Origin: Streptomyces sp. NBC_01283
GTDB lineage: Bacteria > Actinomycetota > Actinomycetes > Streptomycetales > Streptomycetaceae
Reading direction: 5' to 3'
Length of the DNA stretch: 64,000 nt
NCBI RefSeq assembly: GCF_041435335.1
Contig: NZ_CP108430.1
Location: 1,054,001-1,118,000, forward strand
The position numbers and the translations under genes were made by a program. The notes beneath the pieces were generated by a model. The model was given only the letters and a program-made list of their open reading frames with translations, was not told the DNA's origin and ran no database searches. Every line of letters starts with the position of its first letter. Position 1 is the first letter of the stretch. Shown piece after piece: positions 8,612 to 17,576 of the stretch.

Positions 8612-9430
8612 ATGCAGATCGCGATACTGGGTCCCATAGCCGTCACGACCAACGGCCGCACCCGTGAAGTCCGCGCCGCGAAGGTGCGCACCATGCTCGC
8701 CACCCTGGCCCTGAAGGTGGACCGCGTCATCGGCTGCCGCGAGCTGGCCGACGAACTCTGGGCAGGGGAAGAGGTAGGAAACACCAGCAACGCCCTTCAG
8801 GCGCAGGCCACTCGCGTGCGCAAGCTGCTCGACGAGCCCAGCGGGGCACGCGGCGCCTCCGTGATCCGCTCGGTGCCCGGCGGCTACCTCCTCGCGCTGC
8901 CCCGCGAGGCCGTCGACGCGCATCGATTCCTCACGCTGGCCTCGGAAGGCGCCGCCGCACTGGCCGACGAACCCCACCGGGCCCGGCAGTTGCTGGAGGC
9001 CGCGCTCGGCCTGTGGCGGGGCCCGGCGCTCCTTGACGCCGGTGACGGACTGCGCTGCCACAGCGCCGCGGCGCTCTACGAGGAGCGGCGGCTGACGGTG
9101 TGGGAGCACCTGGCCCGTGCCCTGCTCGCAGTCGGCGAGGAGCCCCGCGCCGTCGCCGAACTCCAGCAGCTCGTCGCCCAGCATCCGCTCAACGAAAGGT
9201 TCTGCGAACTGCTCATGATCGCTCTCTACCGCTCGGGACGGCAGGGCGACGCACTGCGCCTGTTCCGCGCCACCCAGCAGCGGCTCGACGAGGAACTCGG
9301 CATCCAGCCGGGCAGCGGACTGCAGAAGAGGCATCATCAGATCCTCTGCCAGGACCCGTCCCTGGCCCGACGCCAGATACCGGGCACCGGTCGCCCCACC
9401 CCGGGCAACGACGAACTGCTCACCGCCTGA
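8612..9430 (+). CDS. redD: RedD, SARP-family pathway activator
   Basis: 272 residues beginning at an ATG preceded by a strong GGGGGAA site; the frame is open further upstream, but the chain begins MQIAILGPI exactly where SARPs begin. Residues 1-95 are the OmpR-type winged helix-turn-helix (RAAKVRTMLATLAL, then RVRKLLDE and a VPGGYLL wing), followed by the bacterial transcriptional activator domain (DAHRFLTLASEG onward). SARPs bind direct repeats phased at 11 bp. RedD is the direct activator of red structural genes in S. coelicolor, and matching repeats are seen between redQ and redP. Its stop codon overlaps the redX start by one base. Confidence 0.93.
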   Translation: MQIAILGPIAVTTNGRTREVRAAKVRTMLATLALKVDRVIGCRELADELWAGEEVGNTSNALQAQATRVRKLLDEPSGARGASVIRSVPGGYLLALPREAVDAHRFLTLASEGAAALADEPHRARQLLEAALGLWRGPALLDAGDGLRCHSAAALYEERRLTVWEHLARALLAVGEEPRAVAELQQLVAQHPLNERFCELLMIALYRSGRQGDALRLFRATQQRLDEELGIQPGSGLQKRHHQILCQDPSLARRQIPGTGRPTPGNDELLTA

Positions 9431-12264
9431 TGGGGGACGAAGCCGCGCACCCCGAACCCGTCGCCGACGAAGCCGCGTCCCCCGAGCCGATCGCCATCGT
9501 GGGAATCTCGGCGCTCTATCCCGAAGCACGCGGTGTGGACGACTACTGGAAGCTGCTCACCGCCACGGAGCCGCCCCGGGCCGGGGCCACGCTCGCCGAC
9601 ATCGAGCTCGACGTCGCGCGCTTCCGCATCCCCCCGGCCCAGGCCCGCTCGTTGGCCCGCATGCAGCTCCTCATGCTGGAGGCGGCGGGGCAGTGCCTCG
9701 ATGACGCGGGCGATCGGCAGCGGCTGCCCGCCGACCGTACGGACGTCGTGGTCGGGACGTGCTTCGGCCTCGACCGGCAGTATGCCAACGCCCTCCGTAT
9801 CGAGGGTGCCCGCTACGGCCGCGACCTGGGGAAAGCCGCCGCTGCCGCAGGACACACCGATTCCTCCGGGGCATCCGGCACCACCGAGGAGTTCCGCGTC
9901 GCACTGCGGTCCCGGCTCGGCGCCTCACCGCACGACCGGGTCGGGGAGATGGCGAGCACCATCCCCGCACGCATCGCCTCCGTCCACAGGCTCCGGGGCC
10001 GCACCCTGGCGCTGGAATCCGCGGACGCCACGTCGTACCTCGCGATCGCCCATGCCGTCGACAGCCTGCGTGCCGGCCTCTCGGACGCGGTGCTGGTGCT
10101 GACCGGACAGCGCGTCGAGGGACGCTTCCTCGGGCACGCGCTGGCAGGCAAGAGGCTCGCCGCCGACCGGACCCGCCCCTTCGCCGCGGACGGCGCCGGG
10201 TTCGCGGTGCGGGAGGGCGTGGGAGGCGTGCTGCTCAAGCGGCTGTCGACCGCGGTCCACGACGGTGACCGCGTCTACGCCACCGTCCTGGACTGCTCGC
10301 TCCGGCACGACGCGCGTCCGGGTGTCTTCCGCTATTCCACCTCGCACGAGCAGCGTGCCGAGACGGCGGCCGCGGCCTACCGGCGGGCCGGGGTGCCTGC
10401 GGCGTCGGTCCAGTACGTCGAGAGCGCCGGTTCCGGGATCGCTCCCGAGACGCGCAGCGAACTCGACTCCCTGGCGTCCGTTTTCGGGCACCCCGCGCCC
10501 GGCCCGGCCCCTGTCCGGTCCCCCGCTTCCATCGCCCTCGGCAGCGTGCGGGACCGGCTCGGGCACACGTTCGCCAATGCGGGGCTCGCCGGCGTCAGCA
10601 AGGTCGCGCTCGCCCTCCACCACCGGTCCCTGCCACCGCAGCGCCCGCTGGACGGTGAGGTGTCACTGGACCTGGGGGCGACGCCCTTCCGCGTATTGCG
10701 GGCCGCGGAACACTGGCCGGAGCCGCCGGACGGTGCGCCACGCCGGGCAGCGGTCAGCGGCTCGTCCCTGACCGGAACGCTCTGCCATCTCGTCCTGGAG
10801 GAGCACCGCCCGGCCGCCCCCGCGCCACGGGCCCCCCGGCGCGGCGCACGGCACGGCACGGAGATCCGCGAGCCGATCGCCGTCATCGGTTTCGGCGGCA
10901 CGTTCGCCGACTCCCCCGACGCCGACGCCTACTGGGCCACGATGCGCTCCGGGCGGGACCGGATCGGCCCGCTGCCCGCGTCGCTGTTCGACCGCGAGCT
11001 GTATCACGCCCCCGGCAGGATGAGCCTGGACCGCAGCTACCTGGACGCGGGCGCTCCGGTGCGGACACCCCAGGCGCCCCCGGCGGGGTTGAGCATTCCG
11101 CCCCGCCGCTACGCCGCGCTCGACGCGGCGCAGCGCCTGGCGCTGAGCGTGACCGCGGAGGTGTTCGCGCGCCGCGGTCAGGGCCCCGGCACGCTCGGCG
11201 GGCAGGGCGTGATCGCCGTGGGAACCAACCTCGGCCTCGCCAGGGAGCGGCAGTTGAACGCCGGTCTCTGCATCGACGAACTCGAAGCCGTGGCGCGCGA
11301 CTTGCCCGGCCTTGACGCACTCGGCCCCGATGAGGTCCGCAGCCTGCTGAAGCTCGTACGGGACCGTTGGGGCGAGCCGGAGGCCGCGGACCCGCTGTCG
11401 ATGCTGGACGGCGCGCTGGCCGGCGGGGTGCCCGCGCTGATCGCGAACGAGTACGGCCTGTCCGCGGTCCCGGTCGCGGTGGAGGCGGCCTGCGCCTCGT
11501 CGCTCGCGGCACTCGACGTGGCAGTGAGCCGACTCCGCTCGGGAAGCGCGGACTACGCGATCGCCGGGGGCGTCGAACTCCCTTGCAACCCAAGGGACTT
11601 GGTGCTGTGCTCGTCCCTCGGTCTCCTGTCCCACGACCGGATCACCCCGTTCGACACGGCGGCCGACGGCTTCACTCCCGGTGACGGATGCGCGCTCTTC
11701 CTCCTCAGGCGCTACGGGGACGCACGCCGGGACGGCGAGCCGGTGTTCGGGCTCCTGCGCGCCGTGGGCGCCTCCAACGACGCGAAGTCGCTCATCGCGC
11801 CGGACGCCGCGGGACAGGTCCGGGCGATGCGACAAGCCTTCGCTCAGGTCGAGTACGGGCCTTCGGCCGTCGGCTATCTGGAGGCACACGGCACCGGAAC
11901 CCGGGTCGGCGACCGCACGGAGATCGAGGCCGCCGCGGACGTCTACTCCAGTTCCCGGCGCCGACGCCCGCTCGAGATCGGCTCGGCGAAATCGTTCATC
12001 GGGCACACCTTCGCCGCCGCCGGCGGTGCCGGGCTGCTGCGTGCCCTGCAGGCGCTGCGTACGCGGACCATTCCGGCCAACACCAACCTGCGCACGCTCA
12101 ATCCCGATCTGGACCTCGCCCGGATCCCCGCGCGCGTCTCCACCGAGGCCGGCGCCTGGGAAGCACAGGACGGGCAGCCGCGCCGGGCGGCCGTCAGCTC
12201 CTTCGGCACCGGCGGCATCAACTACCACCTGCTCATCGAGGAACACATGGACGGACCGCGATGA
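9430..12264 (+). CDS. redX: RedX, tandem ketosynthase-like protein of the MBC pathway
   Basis: 944 residues made of two ketosynthase-like halves, about 15-455 and 475-940. In the second half the triad is intact: C688 in [10 protein letters not shown]820 in EAHGTGT and the histidine in SFIGHTF. In the first half the nucleophile position aligns to A200 (DATSYLA in place of ACSSSLV) and the EAHGTGT motif is missing, so it is probably a structural or chain-length-factor-like partner. The Serratia counterpart PigJ also carries paired KS domains. The proposed role is to take pyrrolyl-2-carboxyl from RedO and condense it with malonyl on RedN to give the bipyrrole precursor. It overlaps redD and redW. 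Confidence 0.88.
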   Translation: MGDEAAHPEPVADEAASPEPIAIVGISALYPEARGVDDYWKLLTATEPPRAGATLADIELDVARFRIPPAQARSLARMQLLMLEAAGQCLDDAGDRQRLPADRTDVVVGTCFGLDRQYANALRIEGARYGRDLGKAAAAAGHTDSSGASGTTEEFRVALRSRLGASPHDRVGEMASTIPARIASVHRLRGRTLALESADATSYLAIAHAVDSLRAGLSDAVLVLTGQRVEGRFLGHALAGKRLAADRTRPFAADGAGFAVREGVGGVLLKRLSTAVHDGDRVYATVLDCSLRHDARPGVFRYSTSHEQRAETAAAAYRRAGVPAASVQYVESAGSGIAPETRSELDSLASVFGHPAPGPAPVRSPASIALGSVRDRLGHTFANAGLAGVSKVALALHHRSLPPQRPLDGEVSLDLGATPFRVLRAAEHWPEPPDGAPRRAAVSGSSLTGTLCHLVLEEHRPAAPAPRAPRRGARHGTEIREPIAVIGFGGTFADSPDADAYWATMRSGRDRIGPLPASLFDRELYHAPGRMSLDRSYLDAGAPVRTPQAPPAGLSIPPRRYAALDAAQRLALSVTAEVFARRGQGPGTLGGQGVIAVGTNLGLARERQLNAGLCIDELEAVARDLPGLDALGPDEVRSLLKLVRDRWGEPEAADPLSMLDGALAGGVPALIANEYGLSAVPVAVEAACASSLAALDVAVSRLRSGSADYAIAGGVELPCNPRDLVLCSSLGLLSHDRITPFDTAADGFTPGDGCALFLLRRYGDARRDGEPVFGLLRAVGASNDAKSLIAPDAAGQVRAMRQAFAQVEYGPSAVGYLEAHGTGTRVGDRTEIEAAADVYSSSRRRRPLEIGSAKSFIGHTFAAAGGAGLLRALQALRTRTIPANTNLRTLNPDLDLARIPARVSTEAGAWEAQDGQPRRAAVSSFGTGGINYHLLIEEHMDGPR

Positions 12265-13418
12265 ATTTCGACCTGCCCGAAGACACCCGTGAGATGTGCG
12301 CCGCGGTCGAGCACTTCGCCGCACGGGAACTCACCCCGCTCACGGAGTTCGACCCCGACACCTTCCGGCACCGCTGGAGCCTCGCCGGCAAGCAGGGACT
12401 CGTCGGCGCCAGCGTGCCCGGCGCCTACGGCGGCAGCGGCCTGGACGCGGTCACCGCGGCGGCGACCATGGAGGCGCTCGGTCATGGTTCACGTGACACG
12501 GGCTTCGCGTTCTCCGTCGCGGCCCATCTGTTCGCGGCCGTGATGCCGATCGTGGAGTTCGGCACCGAGGAACAGAAGCGCATATGGCTTCCGGCGCTGT
12601 CCTCCGGCGAGCAGATCGCGGCCCACTGCATCACGGAGCCCGAAGCCGGCTCCGACGCACTCCATCTGCGCACCCGCGCCACCTCCGACGGCGGCCGGTA
12701 TCTGCTGAACGGCTCCAAGTGCTTCACCACCAACGCCCCGGTGGCCGACGTGTTCGTCGTGCAGGCCGCCACCGAACCCGGCGGCGGCTACTTCGGGTTG
12801 ACCACGTTCCTGGTACGGGCGGGCACCCCGGGGCTCACCGTGGGACAGCGCTACGACAAGGCCGGGCTGCGCGGTTCACCGATGGCAGACGTGTACTTCG
12901 ACGACGTTCCCGTGGGTGCCGACGACATCCTCGCCGCGGAGGGCTCGGGGGCGAGCGTGTTCTCCGCCTCGATGAAGTGGGAGCGCACCTGCCTGTTCGC
13001 CATCTATCTCGGGGCGATGAAGCGCGTACTCGAATCGACCGTCGCCCACGTCAAGGAGCGCGAGCAGTTCGGCACGCCCATCGGCGGCTTCCAGGCCGTG
13101 AGCCACCGGGTCGTCGACATGCTGGCCAGGCACGAGGCGGCACGGCTGATGCTCTACAAGGCCGCCCAGGGTCTGGACCGCGGCTCCGAGGACACGATCG
13201 CTCCCGCACTGGCCAAGATCGCGGTGAGTGAGGCCGCCGTGCAGCTCGGCCTCGACGCCGTTCAACTGCGGGGAGCACTCGGCGTGCTCGACGGCGAGGC
13301 CGAGGCCCTGCTGCGGGACGCCGTGCCGTCGCGCATCTTCTCCGGCACCAATGAGATCCAGAAGAACAACGTCGCGCGCGCCCTGGGCCTTGGCGCCCGC
13401 ACGGCCGCGCGCCGCTGA
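12261..13418 (+). CDS. redW: RedW, prolyl-carrier-protein dehydrogenase
   Basis: 385 residues with the complete acyl-CoA dehydrogenase fold. An N-terminal helical domain is followed by the FAD/substrate core ([11 protein letters not shown], the nucleotide-binding TTNAP) and the C-terminal domain ending [10 protein letters not shown]. The catalytic base expected for carrier-protein dehydrogenases is E241 in SMKWERTCL. RedW and its relatives oxidise L-prolyl-S-carrier in two steps to pyrrolyl-2-carboxyl-S-carrier, the first ring of the bipyrrole; here the carrier is RedO. It starts inside the redX stop codon (ATGA), consistent with translational coupling. Confidence 0.93.
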   Translation: MNFDLPEDTREMCAAVEHFAARELTPLTEFDPDTFRHRWSLAGKQGLVGASVPGAYGGSGLDAVTAAATMEALGHGSRDTGFAFSVAAHLFAAVMPIVEFGTEEQKRIWLPALSSGEQIAAHCITEPEAGSDALHLRTRATSDGGRYLLNGSKCFTTNAPVADVFVVQAATEPGGGYFGLTTFLVRAGTPGLTVGQRYDKAGLRGSPMADVYFDDVPVGADDILAAEGSGASVFSASMKWERTCLFAIYLGAMKRVLESTVAHVKEREQFGTPIGGFQAVSHRVVDMLARHEAARLMLYKAAQGLDRGSEDTIAPALAKIAVSEAAVQLGLDAVQLRGALGVLDGEAEALLRDAVPSRIFSGTNEIQKNNVARALGLGARTAARR

Positions 13419-13451
13419 ACGGCCGCGCAGTAACGAGACCCAAGGACCGAC

Positions 13452-13841
13452 ATGGACATCATCGCGCACCACATCCGTCTCCACGAGGGCACCGCCGCCG
13501 CCCGTTTCGAGTCATGGGTGAGAGAGGTCGACTACGCGGCCTGCCGCAATCTCCCCAGCGTGCTCGCCTTCAGCGTCCAGCGGGTGGCCGCGGAACCCGA
13601 CGCGCCCTGCCACTACTTCGAGGTGATCTCGGTGACCAGCGGCGAGGATTTCCGGCGGGACATGCGAACGACGCCGTTTCAGGAACTGGTCTCCGCCTTC
13701 GACACCATGGCGTCCGTCGTGGGGGAAGTGAGCGGAACCCGCATCGAACCCGGCTACACCGCCGGGTCGCTGTCCGATACGCCATCCGGCGCGCCGTCAG
13801 GAATGGAGAGAATTCCCGCGCATGTCACCGATGAAACGTGA
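13452..13841 (+). CDS. redY: RedY, small conserved red-cluster protein
   Basis: 129 residues with no membrane segment or signal peptide, and a ferredoxin-like alpha/beta look (MDIIAHHIRLHEG, then LAFSVQRVA and CHYFEVISVTS). It matches the position and size of RedY, a small protein found in prodiginine clusters and in some bisindole pathways. Its exact function in prodiginine formation is not firmly established. It is the last gene of the redDXWY run. Its 3' end overlaps the convergent redZ gene by 45 bp, an unusual antisense arrangement. Confidence 0.8.
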   Translation: MDIIAHHIRLHEGTAAARFESWVREVDYAACRNLPSVLAFSVQRVAAEPDAPCHYFEVISVTSGEDFRRDMRTTPFQELVSAFDTMASVVGEVSGTRIEPGYTAGSLSDTPSGAPSGMERIPAHVTDET

Positions 13842-14525
13842 CTCATAGGCGATGGCCACGGCCTGCGAGCGCGACCTGGCGCCGAGTTTCCCCAATACGT
13901 TGTGCACGTGGGTACGGACCGTTGCATTCGAGATGGAGAGCTTCTTTGCTATCTCTCCGTTGGAGAATCCCTCCGCGAGGAGCAATAGCACTTGCTCTTC
14001 ACGGGGGGTTAGCCTGCTTTCCTTGTTCTGTGCCAGCATTCGTGAACGGTCCCCTGCGGTCACCTGCAGGAACCGCCGGGCGGCCACGGGCGCTACCACC
14101 GCGTCGACCTCGACGACGGTCCGGATGACGTGCACGAGCTCGTCGCCCGCGCTCCTGGTGGACAGTACGGCGCGAACGCCCACCTTCAGCGCCTCGAAGG
14201 CACGGTGTGCATTCTCGGGCTTGCTGAGCAAGATGACCTTGCTTTGCTGGGCGAGCTCACCTAATTGCACCGGGTCATCGACGGTGAGCACCGGTGCGAC
14301 CACCACCAGCACGTCGGGGGCGACCCCAGGGACGGCGGTGAAGGTGTCGAGGACGCAGGTGTCCACCCGTATGCCGGGAGCGCGCTGCTGGAGCAGGGCG
14401 CGCATGCCGTCGGCCATGATCGCGCGGTCGCAGTAGATACGCAGACTCGCGAAGATTTGCTCTGCGGTGCGGCCGCAGCACTTAAGCCCATCCGCTGACG
14501 AATTCCGTGAAGGGTGGGCAGACAC
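13797..14525 (-). CDS. redZ: RedZ, orphan response-regulator-like activator with a TTA codon
   Basis: 242 residues from the GTG at 14523-14525, which has a GGGGGAT ribosome site 9 bp upstream; no other ATG, GTG or TTG occurs before residue 37. The C-terminus is a LuxR helix-turn-helix (LTPREEQVLLLLAEG, NATVRTHVHNVLGKLG). The N-terminal receiver-like domain is degenerate: where the phosphoacceptor aspartate should sit the chain reads VVVAP (V76-A77), so it cannot be phosphorylated normally. Leucine 88 is encoded by TTA (14262-14264), the bldA-dependent codon, as expected of redZ genes. RedZ activates redD transcription in S. coelicolor. Confidence 0.92.
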   Translation of the reverse strand: MSAHPSRNSSADGLKCCGRTAEQIFASLRIYCDRAIMADGMRALLQQRAPGIRVDTCVLDTFTAVPGVAPDVLVVVAPVLTVDDPVQLGELAQQSKVILLSKPENAHRAFEALKVGVRAVLSTRSAGDELVHVIRTVVEVDAVVAPVAARRFLQVTAGDRSRMLAQNKESRLTPREEQVLLLLAEGFSNGEIAKKLSISNATVRTHVHNVLGKLGARSRSQAVAIAYESRFIGDMRGNSLHS

Positions 14526-14606
14526 AAGAATTAATCCCCCCGATAGTCCTCGACTGGGTGGGACGTTAGCACAACTGGGTGACCAAAGAACACCTAAAGG
14601 GACGCG

Positions 14607-14639
14607 GCTTGCAGGGTTCATCAATGCAACCCTGCAAGC
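14607..14639 (-). terminator. Hairpin between redV and redZ, possible terminator
   Basis: A perfect 12-bp inverted repeat (14607-14618 with 14628-14639, 9-base loop) lies after the redV stop and before redZ. There is no T-tract after it on the reverse strand; on the forward strand it is followed by the T-rich TATTTGAATCTT. It may stop redV-operon transcription from running into redZ, or act as an operator for redZ. Confidence 0.45.
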
Positions 14640-14671
14640 TATTTGAATCTTCTACCGCAAAAAAGTGAGCA

Positions 14672-15838
14672 TCATCCTTGGCCGGCCCATGAATCCCCGA
14701 CCGTCCGATACCGCGACGCCCCGCCACGGCGTACGGACGGCGGTGCCTCCGCGAGCGGCCGGCCGAGCCTGCTCAGGAAGAACGGGCGACCGTCGAGGCC
14801 GAGACGCCTCTGCACCTGCCGTCTCAGGTCGTCGTGCTGCAGCACGACGCTCACCGGATGCAGGCCGAGCCCCGCCCGCGCGGCGGCGAGCCAGTAGTCC
14901 GCCAGCCGGGCACCGCCCTGCAACGCATCGGCGAGATCCGGCGTACCGGCCGTGAAGTTCATGGTCACCAGCGCCGGACCGCGCCGCACCATCGCCGCGA
15001 GCCCCACCGCGAGGACCCGGTGGAATCCCAGCCGGCACAGCAGGCGCATGACGGCCGGCGAAAGCGCGAGACGCATGGCCGCGTGCCGCGGCCGGGACAT
15101 GGGACCGAAGAGCTGGGTGAGGGTGAAACCGTCACCGTGCGCCTGCGCTTCACCGTCGTCGAAGCGCAGAAAGGAATGCGTCTCGCGCCAGGCCAGGTCG
15201 TCCTTGAAGTCGCGCCCCGCATGCCGGGCGACGAAGGAGGCCAGCGCCTTCCGCTCGGCCGGCGCGGTCACGTGCCGCACGGCCACCCGCTTCGCGTCGC
15301 CCCGCGCGGGCGGTCGGGCAAGTTCGCGCAGGAGCGCGGCATCGATCGGTTCGGGCCGGTAGGGCCCACGGTTGGTGCGGCGGCTACGGGCCGCTGCCCA
15401 CAAGTCCGCAGGAGAATCGCCGGAGGACGGTGCCTCGGCCACCGCCATGACACACAGCGGCGACCAGGCCGACGGCCAGTCCACCCCCAGATCCGGGCCG
15501 TCCCCCTCGGTGACGGTCCGGGTGTGCGTGGGCTCCCATCCCCGCGCGGCCAGCGCACGGGACAGCATCCGCCAGTAGGCCCCGCAACTCACCTGCATCT
15601 CCACCTCGTGCGCGGCCAGGGAACCCAGGGCACGCTGCCGGTCGAGCGCGAGCACGAGGTACTGGTGGGTGCCGCTCGCGTCCACACCGAGGTGGGACCG
15701 CGCCGCCTCGCGCGCCCCGCCCGCAAGCCGGGCCAGCGCCCAGGGCTGGCAGTTGTGCGACGAAGGGCTGAGGGCCGCGATGCCCGTGGCTTCGTCGAGG
15801 GCCTCCTCGAAGCGGTCCTGCCGTGCGGCGGCGTCCAT
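14672..15838 (-). CDS. redV: RedV, nitroreductase-like oxidoreductase of MBC formation
   Basis: 388 residues with the nitroreductase-like arrangement: PSSHNCQPWAL near the N-terminus (the FMN/NAD(P)H-type LAPSxxNxQPW signature), the repeated SRRTNRGPY element in the middle, and a C-terminal part ending in the region with GARLADYWLAAARAGLGLHPVS. In prodiginine pathways the RedV/PigM enzyme oxidises 4-hydroxymethyl bipyrrole methanol to the aldehyde on the way to MBC. It starts at ATG 15838 after GGAGG, 46 bp downstream of redU, and is the last gene of the redQ-to-redV operon. Confidence 0.87.
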   Translation of the reverse strand: MDAAARQDRFEEALDEATGIAALSPSSHNCQPWALARLAGGAREAARSHLGVDASGTHQYLVLALDRQRALGSLAAHEVEMQVSCGAYWRMLSRALAARGWEPTHTRTVTEGDGPDLGVDWPSAWSPLCVMAVAEAPSSGDSPADLWAAARSRRTNRGPYRPEPIDAALLRELARPPARGDAKRVAVRHVTAPAERKALASFVARHAGRDFKDDLAWRETHSFLRFDDGEAQAHGDGFTLTQLFGPMSRPRHAAMRLALSPAVMRLLCRLGFHRVLAVGLAAMVRRGPALVTMNFTAGTPDLADALQGGARLADYWLAAARAGLGLHPVSVVLQHDDLRRQVQRRLGLDGRPFFLSRLGRPLAEAPPSVRRGGASRYRTVGDSWAGQG

Positions 15839-15854
15839 CCGTGTCCTCCACTAT

Positions 15855-15899
15855 GTCCACACGAGCCTTCTGTCCACGCGAGTACTAGGTCCACACGAG
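15855..15899. repeat. Three 17-bp-spaced direct repeats at the redU 3' end
   Basis: GTCCACACGAG, GTCCACGCGAG and GTCCACACGAG begin at 15855, 15872 and 15889, exactly 17 bp apart. Read on the reverse strand, the copy at 15889-15899 encodes the last residues of RedU and the other two follow its stop codon, as if the gene's end had been tandemly duplicated into the redU-redV gap. Confidence 0.6.
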
Positions 15900-16664
15900 G
15901 GCCAGCGAGTACCCGTTCGTCTCTCCGGCCCAGCTCTCCAGACGAACGCTGCCGGCCGCGGGAGCACGGCGGAGCAGGCCGGGTCCCGCGCTCCACCGGA
16001 ACCGGCCGTCCTGCTCCCAGCCCGTGAGCCCGACCTCTCTGGTGTCGATGCGCAGGCCGAAGCCGTAGTACTTGAGCACCGCCTCCTTGCAGGCCCATCG
16101 CAGCGCGAGCGGCATCGCGGCCACCTGCCGGGGGCCGGCGCGGGCGGAGTACGGGTCTCCGTCGTGTGTGAGCAACTCGGAGACCATGGGCGGCAGTTCA
16201 CGCCGGTGTTCCAGGTCGACACCGATGGCGTGCGGACCGCAGACGGCGACAGCGAAGTCACCCGAGTGCGAGAGCCCGACCTCGGCGGGCACGTCGACCA
16301 CGGGTTTCCCTGCCCGCGGCCCGTCGCGCAGCGCACTGACCTGGATGGCGCGGGGCTCCCCCGACCTGCCGAGGCGTCGGTGCTGATAGGCGGTCACGGC
16401 ATGCTTGAGCGCGAGGCGCCCCGCCAGCCATTCGTAACGGCGCCGGGGCGAGGGCAGGAGTCTCGCCTGTGCCGCTTCCCGTGCCGAGAGGTGCCGCTTC
16501 TCGGTCCTGGCCCGCGCGGTGTCGCCCTGCGCGCGGAGCCAGGCGATCGACACCACCGCGAGGGTGAGGCGCTCGGTGAGGTGGCGCACGGCGAGCGGGC
16601 GTGCCGGATCGAGGCTCACGGGCGGTCCGCCGAGGCCGACCGCGCCCGCCGGGGGCCCCGTCAC
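15885..16664 (-). CDS. redU: RedU, 4'-phosphopantetheinyl transferase
   Basis: 259 residues of the Sfp type. Both magnesium/CoA signature motifs are present: IGVDLEHR (core GVD) and WACKEAVLKYYG (the W-x2-K-E-A-x3-K motif). The start is the GTG at 16664, which overlaps the redT stop in a GTGA; a longer frame upstream lacks family sequence. It would transfer the phosphopantetheine arm of CoA to serines of the red carrier proteins. In S. coelicolor RedU is known to be needed for RedO in particular. The residues before the stop belong to the triplicated 17-bp repeat. Confidence 0.93.
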   Translation of the reverse strand: MTGPPAGAVGLGGPPVSLDPARPLAVRHLTERLTLAVVSIAWLRAQGDTARARTEKRHLSAREAAQARLLPSPRRRYEWLAGRLALKHAVTAYQHRRLGRSGEPRAIQVSALRDGPRAGKPVVDVPAEVGLSHSGDFAVAVCGPHAIGVDLEHRRELPPMVSELLTHDGDPYSARAGPRQVAAMPLALRWACKEAVLKYYGFGLRIDTREVGLTGWEQDGRFRWSAGPGLLRRAPAAGSVRLESWAGETNGYSLALVWT

Positions 16665-17551
16665 CGTTCGACGTGCGGCGGCAGCAGGAAGGGGTAGGGG
16701 CGTCGCCGGACGGAGCGGTGCCAGAAGCGGTCCGCCTTGCGCAGCCGCTGGATCAGCTCCCACATGCGGGCGTCGTCCCGGTAGTACGCGGCGACCTCGT
16801 CGACGGTCAGTGGCTCTGGGAGGCGTGGGGCGCTGTCCTCGACGAAGTCCGGGATCAGCTTCTCCAGGCGCTCCTTGTGCAGGTTGCCGAGGAAGTCGAG
16901 CACCACGCCACGCGTCGAGTAGAACTTGTCGAAGATGGACTTGGTCATGGACAGCCGGACCGCGTCGCGCAGAAGCCACGGCAGCGAGGTGAAGAACAGT
17001 TTGACGTCGAGCCGTTCGTGACCCCGCGCGTCGCGCATCATGGGCGTGGTGACGTCGAGGTAGATCAGTTCACCGTCCAGGTCGATCCAGTTCGACGCCT
17101 GGGCGTCCAGGCCGAGGGACGGGCCGACGACACCGTCCGCCACGTCGAGGAAGCGGGCGAAGAAGTCCCTGGCCCACACCTGGCCCTCGGTCTGGAGCAG
17201 GGTGGAGCACAACCGCTCCGGCGGCAGGGCCTCCTGGACGCAGTAGGCCACGACGCGGCCCGAGGGCAGCGGCATGCTCCACAGCTCGGTCGGCGCGACG
17301 CGTACGCCTCCCTTGTCCAGTCGTTCGAGGTACTCGGCGAGGGTGCGCTCGTAGCGTGCGAAGCGTTCCCGCGTCGGAAAGACCGGGAGCCGCTTGCAGG
17401 CGAAGGGACCCGCGGCTGTCTCCAGCCGCAGGACGAGTGTCACCTCGCCGTAGCCGAGGACGGTCAGGGCACTGCCGTCGGCCGTGCGCAGCGCTGTCTG
17501 CACCTGCGCCTCAAGGTCCTCGAGTTCGCGGCCGGGGACGGTGAACGTCAT
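16661..17551 (-). CDS. redT: RedT, kinase-fold protein of unknown function
   Basis: 296 residues. Although usually called hypothetical, the chain shows the layout of a protein-kinase/aminoglycoside-phosphotransferase fold: a glycine loop (LGYGEVTLVLRLE, near 32-44), a lysine in the ATP-lysine position (K53 in FACKRL), a catalytic-loop-like LDAQASNW (D149, N154) and a metal-binding-like YLDVTTP (D166). The C-terminal third is basic (RSVRRRPYPF). Substrate unknown. It sits between redS and redU, overlapping redU by 4 bp, so it is co-expressed with the pathway. The gene name rests on position in the cluster. Confidence 0.75.
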   Translation of the reverse strand: MTFTVPGRELEDLEAQVQTALRTADGSALTVLGYGEVTLVLRLETAAGPFACKRLPVFPTRERFARYERTLAEYLERLDKGGVRVAPTELWSMPLPSGRVVAYCVQEALPPERLCSTLLQTEGQVWARDFFARFLDVADGVVGPSLGLDAQASNWIDLDGELIYLDVTTPMMRDARGHERLDVKLFFTSLPWLLRDAVRLSMTKSIFDKFYSTRGVVLDFLGNLHKERLEKLIPDFVEDSAPRLPEPLTVDEVAAYYRDDARMWELIQRLRKADRFWHRSVRRRPYPFLLPPHVER

Positions 17552-17576
17552 GGGTGGTTGTCGCCTGCTTCCTGGA

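Noticed and set aside
9100..9429. Upstream extension of the redX frame
   Set aside because: The open frame overlaps redD in another phase; the ATG at 9430 joined to the redD stop is where the ketosynthase sequence begins.
14563..14568. TAACGT as a -10 box for redZ
   Set aside because: The only -35-like sequence (TTGGTC) is 12 bp away, too close, so no promoter is called.
14526..14624. Longer redZ reading frame starting at 14624
   Set aside because: The extra 33 residues show no receiver sequence, and the GTG at 14525 has a ribosome site at proper spacing.
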